A stretch of 64,000 nucleotides of DNA from positions 55,148,495-55,212,494 of the forward strand of contig OZ026528.1 in assembly GCA_964019695.1 (NCBI GenBank). Reading direction: 5' to 3'. The translations under genes were made by a program, and so were the position numbers. This document shows positions 57,951 through 64,000 of this stretch, one piece after another. This stretch comes from Loripinus fragilis (lineage: Eukaryota; Mollusca; Bivalvia; Lucinida; Lucinidae). The notes below the pieces were generated by a model. That model was not told where the DNA came from and did no database searches. It was given only the letters and a program-made list of their open reading frames with translations. Every line of letters begins with the position of its first letter. Position 1 is the stretch's first letter.

Positions 57951-58390
57951 ACTCATTTATTTTTTTTGCGATTGCGATTAATACAAATATAGCATGGAAT
58001 GACCAATTTATCCTACAAAAGGGCTTCTATTGCCTTTTCATTCCTATTTTGAGAGCAGCGCATATAAACGTCACAATATATCTAAGACATGTTTAAGTAA
58101 TAGATTGAATAATGTCATTTATAAATCATAAAACAAAGAAGGCGTCTCACATTTCCAACTTTATGTAGGGAACTAATGTTGTTTCAACCTTGTAACCTTG
58201 TTTAGATATATCATAAGAACATGCAGACATAGATTGGCATCTCTAGACTGAGTAGTAGTTTCTTGTTTACGATGAATATTAAAGTGCATAGCAATAGCGT
58301 ATTTGGAATTAACAAGGGCACCCGATCCATCTATGTTGCTCGACCGATTCGTTCCTAGTAAGCGTATAGAAGCGAGCCCCTATCGCCCAA
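57951..58390. other. Spacer, nothing recognised
   Basis: No signal. Confidence 0.4.
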
Positions 58391-58532
58391 TCAGCGAAAT
58401 GCCATTCAAATGGCGTTTCGCTGATGGACTGTTAGTAGCCACCATACAATATCGGGCCGCTAACGACCCACCGGCGAAACGCCATTAAAATGGCGTTTCG
58501 CTGGTGGGAAGTTAGTGGTTCGATATTGTATG
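58391..58532. repeat. Two adjacent hairpins sharing a stem
   Basis: 58391-58424 (TCAGCGAAATGCCATT / AATGGCGTTTCGCTGA) and 58443-58532 (CATACAATATCG ... CACCGGCGAAACGCCATT and inverse). The second repeats the first stem inside a longer one. Confidence 0.75.
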
Positions 58533-59660
58533 CTAACAGGGTTGTATTTTGCATGAAGGTTCAGTTCTTGAAAATTAACTACATCATATGATGCCAATGC
58601 AAATGTGCACGTCTTACTTTCTAATCTTTTAAACATTGGCCTTCTTATTTGCCATCTCAAAACTGATATGGGATAATAGAGATCAAAGGGAGTAAGGAGG
58701 TGGGGTGAATGGTGTAAAGGAAAATAGGTTTAAGTCATAGATAAATGTGCACAACCCAATAGTTACTATTCCTTCACTCACACATATTTCTGCGCTTTTT
58801 GGTTGGTTAAGAGTGTACACAAACGCAAACTTCATGTGGAGTGTACAAAATACGAAACCGCTGCAGTTTTCCACAGCATTTCATATTTTGTACAATTCCT
58901 GTCATTGAGAAATAGAACTATCAAATGCATTTTAAACTATTTTTAAAATGCGAAATGCTGTCACTTTGTATATATTTTATATAGAAAAATCACATATTTT
59001 TGCGGGAAATGCGATCCACCGTTTTGAGACCGGTACCATACAGTACAAATATGGTTGCATGAAAATTTCGTAATTGTAAATTATCTATGATCAAATAATG
59101 ATATTTGTCTATTATTCCTATTTAAACACTGATATTGGTTGAGGCGCCTTATTCTAATGGCATTTATCATGTTTATTGTGTATATAAAAACAAACACTGG
59201 ATAACAACGATTGCACCGTATAGAGTAATAGACTACAAACAGCATGTATTGATCTTGCGTATCGGTAGCATTTCAATCAGAGCTGGCTGCAAAATTCAGC
59301 ATCCGTAAAATTAAAGCATAACAACCATTACGTTACATTAAGGTTCCCACGTACATTGTCGTCAAAACGTACATTGTCGTCAAAACGACAACACATTGGC
59401 CTTACCTCTGTGCGAAGCCGACAACGACAAATGTTAAGGATACCAGAAGAATATTTATTAGTCACCCCTAGTATTAAATGAATTGTTTCAACATAACCTT
59501 ATAAACGTTTCCTATCTCACGGCAAGTTACCTTTATCAGGTCATGATGACGTTGCACTTTTTGAATGACGTCGCTAATGACACTGAATCAACACAAAAAT
59601 AAAAAATTACGTCATAATCGCTAGTTTGAAGAGAGTTCAACAATGGGTAAACTGATAAAT
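58533..59660. other. Spacer, nothing recognised
   Basis: ACGTACATTGTCGTCAAAAC is partly doubled near 59350-59390. No gene. Confidence 0.4.
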
Positions 59661-59814
59661 AGAATACCAGGTTCGCGTCTTTTGATATCAAGTTTACCAG
59701 GCTCGGCTTTGAGAACGCATGTTGAATCGCTCGGCAAGCCTCGCGATGTCAACAAGCGTTCTCAAAGCCTTGCCTGGTAAACTTGATATCAAAAGACACT
59801 CACCTAGTATTTCT
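59661..59814. mobile_element. 154-bp palindrome
   Basis: Arms of about 58 bp including GTCTTTTGATATCAAGTTTA and CCAGGCTCGGCTTTGAGAAC pair with the right half almost perfectly. Confidence 0.8.
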
Positions 59815-60329
59815 CTATGTATACTATTAGCGAAACTTCTTTATACTGACGATGTCTACTTATCAAAACATGATATTTCCAGTGTCCGGTATACGGGTGT
59901 TTCTTTGCCACTTGAAAGTCATTAAAGTAATACATTTTGAAATAGTTTTAGGTTGCATGTATAGGTAAAACCTCAATCTTTCCCAATTTATAAAATATAT
60001 ATAATGTATGTATTTACTTTCGCTGTTTTCAATAGATCTACAGTTCTACGAACATAAAAAATGCCTCTCGTATTATTGAATTTATTAAACGAGCTGTGGA
60101 AAAGAGATCAAGACATGTATTAAAATCGATAAAGTACTTGCCTAGCGTTTTGTAACGACTGCCATTACAACGACGCGTATATATGGCAAAATCTTTAATT
60201 TGATAAATAGAATCTAACATTCGTGCACCTATATTATTGATTTTATTAAACTCATTGCGAAAAGAGATAAAATGCTTGACCATGATCTACTTTACAACAA
60301 CCTATTATTTCTTTATAATGGGAATAAAC
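59815..60329. other. Spacer, nothing recognised
   Basis: AT-rich; no signal. Confidence 0.4.
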
Positions 60330-61085
60330 TTGAAAAATATTATTTTTTCAATTACAACCTGGTCATTATACTTACTAGATATGGTTAATCTAATGTGACA
60401 ATTATTATAGATAAGTACCTAAGGTCAAGGCTGACTTTTGGCCTTCAGTCAAGGTTGCTTATATGGGACTGCCATCAACATATTTAAGCATTTTTGGCTT
60501 GGTAGCCACAAGGTCAATTGAACTCAAACTTTATATTAAGCATCTATTGGATCAAATAGTGTAAAATATGACTATTGTGTCTTGGTCACATGGTAAAAAT
60601 GGTTGCCATGTATATATAAGGGTAAAACTCTTCAAATATCTTCTACAGAACAAAATGTTCAATGACCATGAACATTGGTATGTAGCCTTGTGGATTCAAC
60701 CATGTATGCCTGTCTTGTGATCCTAGGTTGACCTTGATCTACTTTTTGACAAGGTCAAATGTGTTTCTGAATGCATAATTGCATTTATATGAAACCAATG
60801 TATTCGAAAATATTATTTTTCGATAACTGTAAAAGCCAAAGTCAAAATACTTGCTTGACACATTTAGCCTAATGAAACAATGACAATGACAATAGCTACT
60901 GTAACCACCAAAGAGAATGATTGACATTTTCAACGTTCAACAAAGGTAGCCCTCCTTATTGAATTGCGAACATATTTTTCTCAGAAACCAGAGGGTGAAT
61001 GGAAGTTCAATTTCATATGGAGCTTGCTTTGGACGAGACAACCTTAATATGACTATAAGAATCTATCATGAGTGTGAGGGTAGGA
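60330..61085 (+). mobile_element. Decayed Helentron-like family fragment (A-type body)
   Basis: Contains TCTAATGTGACAAT, AAGGTCAAGGCTGAC, GGTCAATTGAACTCAAA and CATATGGTAAAA-like motifs of copy A1, without head or terminus. Confidence 0.6.
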
Positions 61086-61090
61086 TAGAC

Positions 61091-63664
61091 TAAGTAGCTC
61101 AATGGGCAACGATCGCTCACCATGGAGCCAGCATAATGTTTGGAGACACCATAATTTACGATGCTCAAAGGCAGATAACTCTGAACTTGAAACAGTGACC
61201 AGAAATTAATTCAAAAATATAAGATATTTTGCCGGTTCTAGTTATCTGCAAGTATTAAAAAGATTTGAATAAAAATTGCACTGGAAACCTGGTGAAAGTG
61301 TAGTTTTCAGATACTCAAGGGCAGCTAACGCCGTAGTCAGTTATGGGATCTGACCGAAATTCAAAGTCATCCATACTTTTATGTATGTCCTGGTAACCTA
61401 CAAGGATGAAGAAAATCAAATTAAAAATGAAGGTGCTAGAGTGGTCACAACATTATATAGTTATATTTTAGATGCTCAAGGGCAGCTAACTCTGTAGCTG
61501 GTGGATGGGTGTGGCGGAAAATCAAACTCATTCAAACTTTTAAGGAAGTCCTTGTTACCTACAAATAAGGAAAATCCATTCAAAAATGAAGGTGCTAGAT
61601 TGGTCACATCAGATCTCCCATTGTAAGTCTATGCAGATTTTTAATGATGCTCAAGGGAAGTTAACTCCAAAGTCTAAAGTTGGTTCTACTTTAAATTAAA
61701 CTCATCCAAGTTTTTATGGCTGTCCTTGTTACCTGAAAGAATGAAGAAGATCCAATAAAAAATGAAGGCGCTTGAGTGGCCACAACATTATCAATCAATT
61801 TCTAAGTTGCTCAAGGGCAGCTAACTCCACAATAAGTGATGGGATTTTGACCTTCTTATCTGCAAAAATGAATATGAGTTATTATAAAATGAAAGTGGTC
61901 ACAACAATTCTCCCATTATAAGTCTATGGGGATTTCTTAAGACTCTCAAGGGCAGCTAACTCCACAGTCTTAGGTCTGATCTGGCCAAAGTTTGAACCAT
62001 TCTAGGCTTTTATAGGTGCCCTTGTTACCTGCAAGAATGAAGAAGATCCAATCAAAAATGAAGGCGCTAGAGTGGTCACAACATTATCCATCAATTTTTA
62101 AGATGAACAAGGAGAGCTAAATCCATAAGAGGTGATGGGATCTTGACGAAATTCAAACTCATTCAAGTTTTTATAGTTGTCCTTCTTATCTGCAAGAATA
62201 AAGAAGATCAATTTAAAATTGAAAGCACTAGAGTGGTCACAACGTTTCTCCCATTATTAGTCTATGGGGATTTTTTCAGATGCTCAAGGGCAGCTAACTC
62301 ATAAGTCCTTGGTCAGATCCTGCAGAATTTCAAACTCATCCAATCTTTTATGAGTGTCCTTGTTAGATGAAAGAATAAAGAAGATTCAATCAAAAATGTA
62401 GATGCTAGAGCGGTCACAACATTATCCATCAATTTTTAAGATGCTCAAGGGGAGCTAACTCAAAAATAGGTGATGGGATCTTGAGGAAATTCAAACTCAT
62501 CCAAGCTTTGATAATTGTCCTTATTGTATGCAAGAATGAGGAAGATCCATTTGAAATTGAAAGCACTAGAGTGGTCACAATATTTCTCCCATTATAAGTC
62601 TATGGGGATTTTCCAAACGGTCAAGGGCAGCAAACTCATAAATCCCTGGTCGGATCCTGCTGAATTTCAAACCCACCCGTCATATTTTGGGTTTACTTGT
62701 TGCCTGCAAGAATGAAGAAGATCCAATCAAAATGAAGGAGCTAGAGTGGTCACAACATTATTCATTAATTTTTCTGACGCTCAAGGGCAGCTAACTCCGA
62801 AGTCTGTAATGGAATCTTGCCAAAATTCAAACTCATCCAAGCTTTAATAGTTGTCCTTATTGTATGCAAGAATGTTGATGATCCATTTGAAATTGAAATC
62901 ACTAGAGTGGTCACATTATTTCTCCCATTATAAGTCTATGGGGATTTTTCAGAACACTCAAGGGCAGGTAACTCATAAGTCCCTGGTCGGATCCTGCCGA
63001 ATTTCGAACCCATCCGAGATATTATGGGTTTACTTGTTGCCTGCAAGAATGAAGAAGATCCAATCAAAAATGAAGGAGCTAGAATGGTCACAACATTATT
63101 CATTAATTATTGGACGCTCAAGGGCAGCTAACTCCGAAGTCCGTGATGGAATCTTGCCGAAATTCAAACTCATCCGAGCTTTTATGGTTGGTCTTGTTAT
63201 CTGCAAGAATGAAATAGAGCCATCAAAATGAAGGTACTAGAGTGGTCATAACATTTCTCCCATTATAAGTCTATGGGGATTTTTCCAGACGCTCAGGGGC
63301 AGCTAACTCATAAGTCCCTGGTCGAATTCTGCCTAATTTCGAACCCATTAGAGATTTTATGGTTGTCCTTGTTACCTGCAAGAATAAAGAAGAACAAATC
63401 AAAAAATAAGGAGCTAGAGTGGTCACAAGATTTTCCCCATTATAACCCTATGGGAGCTATCTGTTGCCTTGGAAACCAGAGTTCTGATCCCATCTTACCC
63501 AAAACCTAATGCAGTCAATCACCTACCCCAATGATGCTCCTGATGAAATTAAATTATGATTGGCCAGCTGGTTTCAGAGATATTTATGTTTGAAAGTGTG
63601 GACGCACGGACGGACGCCGGCTCGAGACCCATACAATAAGCTGAGCCTTCGGCTCAGGTAAGCT
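61091..63664 (-). mobile_element. Helentron-like element, reverse copy B with 338-bp higher-order repeat
   Basis: Read on the minus strand it begins AGCTTACCTGAGCCGAAGGC just after a T run, then CCGGCGTCCGTCCGTGCGTC. The body is a CTCAAGGGCAGCTAACTC-anchored monomer of about 165 bp, arranged in pairs: CCCATTATAAGTCTATGGGG recurs at about 61617, 61912, 62250, 62587, 62927 and 63261 (295-340 bp apart). The distal side has GGTGAGCGATC (61111-61121 inverse). No coding capacity. Confidence 0.65.
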
Positions 63665-64000
63665 AAAAATCCGTCAAGGGGATCGCCGTTTGGCATCACG
63701 AGGCTTGCCGAGTGATGACTAACGGTGATCCCGAGGGACAGATTTTTCTATCCTACTATCACACGAATAATAGATTCTTTTTCTTGCTCACCACTGTTTT
63801 TATTCATATATTTATTTATTTATCTATTTAGAAATAATCTTACAAGAGGTCCCTGAATACGCTTAGATGCAATTTCACAGGATGACGTTACTTGACTTTC
63901 TGGATAAGATAGCATGGGTAAGATAAGATTTTCTATCCCAGGGTAACAGCTTAGATATCCTTATCCGGTGTGCAAGAATTTATTGTCCATCTCAAATGTC
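63665..64000. other. Spacer with hairpin repeat
   Basis: GGGGATCGCCGTTTGGCATC / GATGACTAACGGTGATCCCG pairs imperfectly at 63679-63735. 63690-63815 is the inverse of 10450-10545. No gene. Confidence 0.45.

Noticed and set aside
62851..63231. 126-codon plus-strand ORF and its neighbours
   Set aside because: Runs across tandem monomers of element B; the repeated phrases follow the DNA repeat.

Overview
The window reads as repeat-packed, AT-rich nuclear DNA of a marine or freshwater bivalve. I infer this from V-type tRNA-derived SINEs of the molluscan kind, AGCTCACCTGAG-headed tandem-repeat elements, I/Nimb-type LINE remnants and very dense palindromic MITEs. No operon structure, rRNA, true tRNA, CRISPR array or convincing host exon is visible. 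The open frames present are short, mostly repeat-internal, and usually broken in sister copies.

Layout. 1-10095 holds three head-to-tail copies of a ~2.7-kb repeat, each with a V-SINE and promoter-like CCAAT/TATA sequence; copies 1 and 2 also carry a decayed SGNH-hydrolase-like fragment. Copy 3 is split by a 2.1-kb Helentron-like element, which is itself split by a hAT-like MITE. 10096-16200 has a decayed RecQ-like fragment, a second Helentron-like element interrupted by a 5'-truncated LINE, an unrecognised minus-strand coding relic, and an internally deleted I/Nimb LINE with target-site duplications. 16200-43000 is non-coding DNA studded with MITEs and palindromes, including a 2.4-kb foldback element (27681-30102). 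43276-45640 is a large imperfect palindrome made mainly of TAG/CTA and TTACT microsatellite, with two V-SINEs at mirror positions and a second SINE family inserted in one arm. 45600-60300 carries more MITEs and two short satellite-like arrays (about 180 bp and about 235 bp). 60330-63664 contains a decayed Helentron-like fragment followed by another family member in reverse, built from a ~338-bp higher-order repeat.

No genes work together here. The biology is that of layered parasites: LINE-dependent SINEs, TIR-type MITEs, and apparent rolling-circle elements that carry tandem repeats. The best candidate for something under-described is the AGCTCACCTGAG family: a 5' palindrome, inverted repeats that are terminal at 5' but subterminal at 3', a 3' hairpin followed by CTAG, and T|T insertion without target duplication. 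Next are the SINE-bearing microsatellite palindrome and the deleted LINE derivative.
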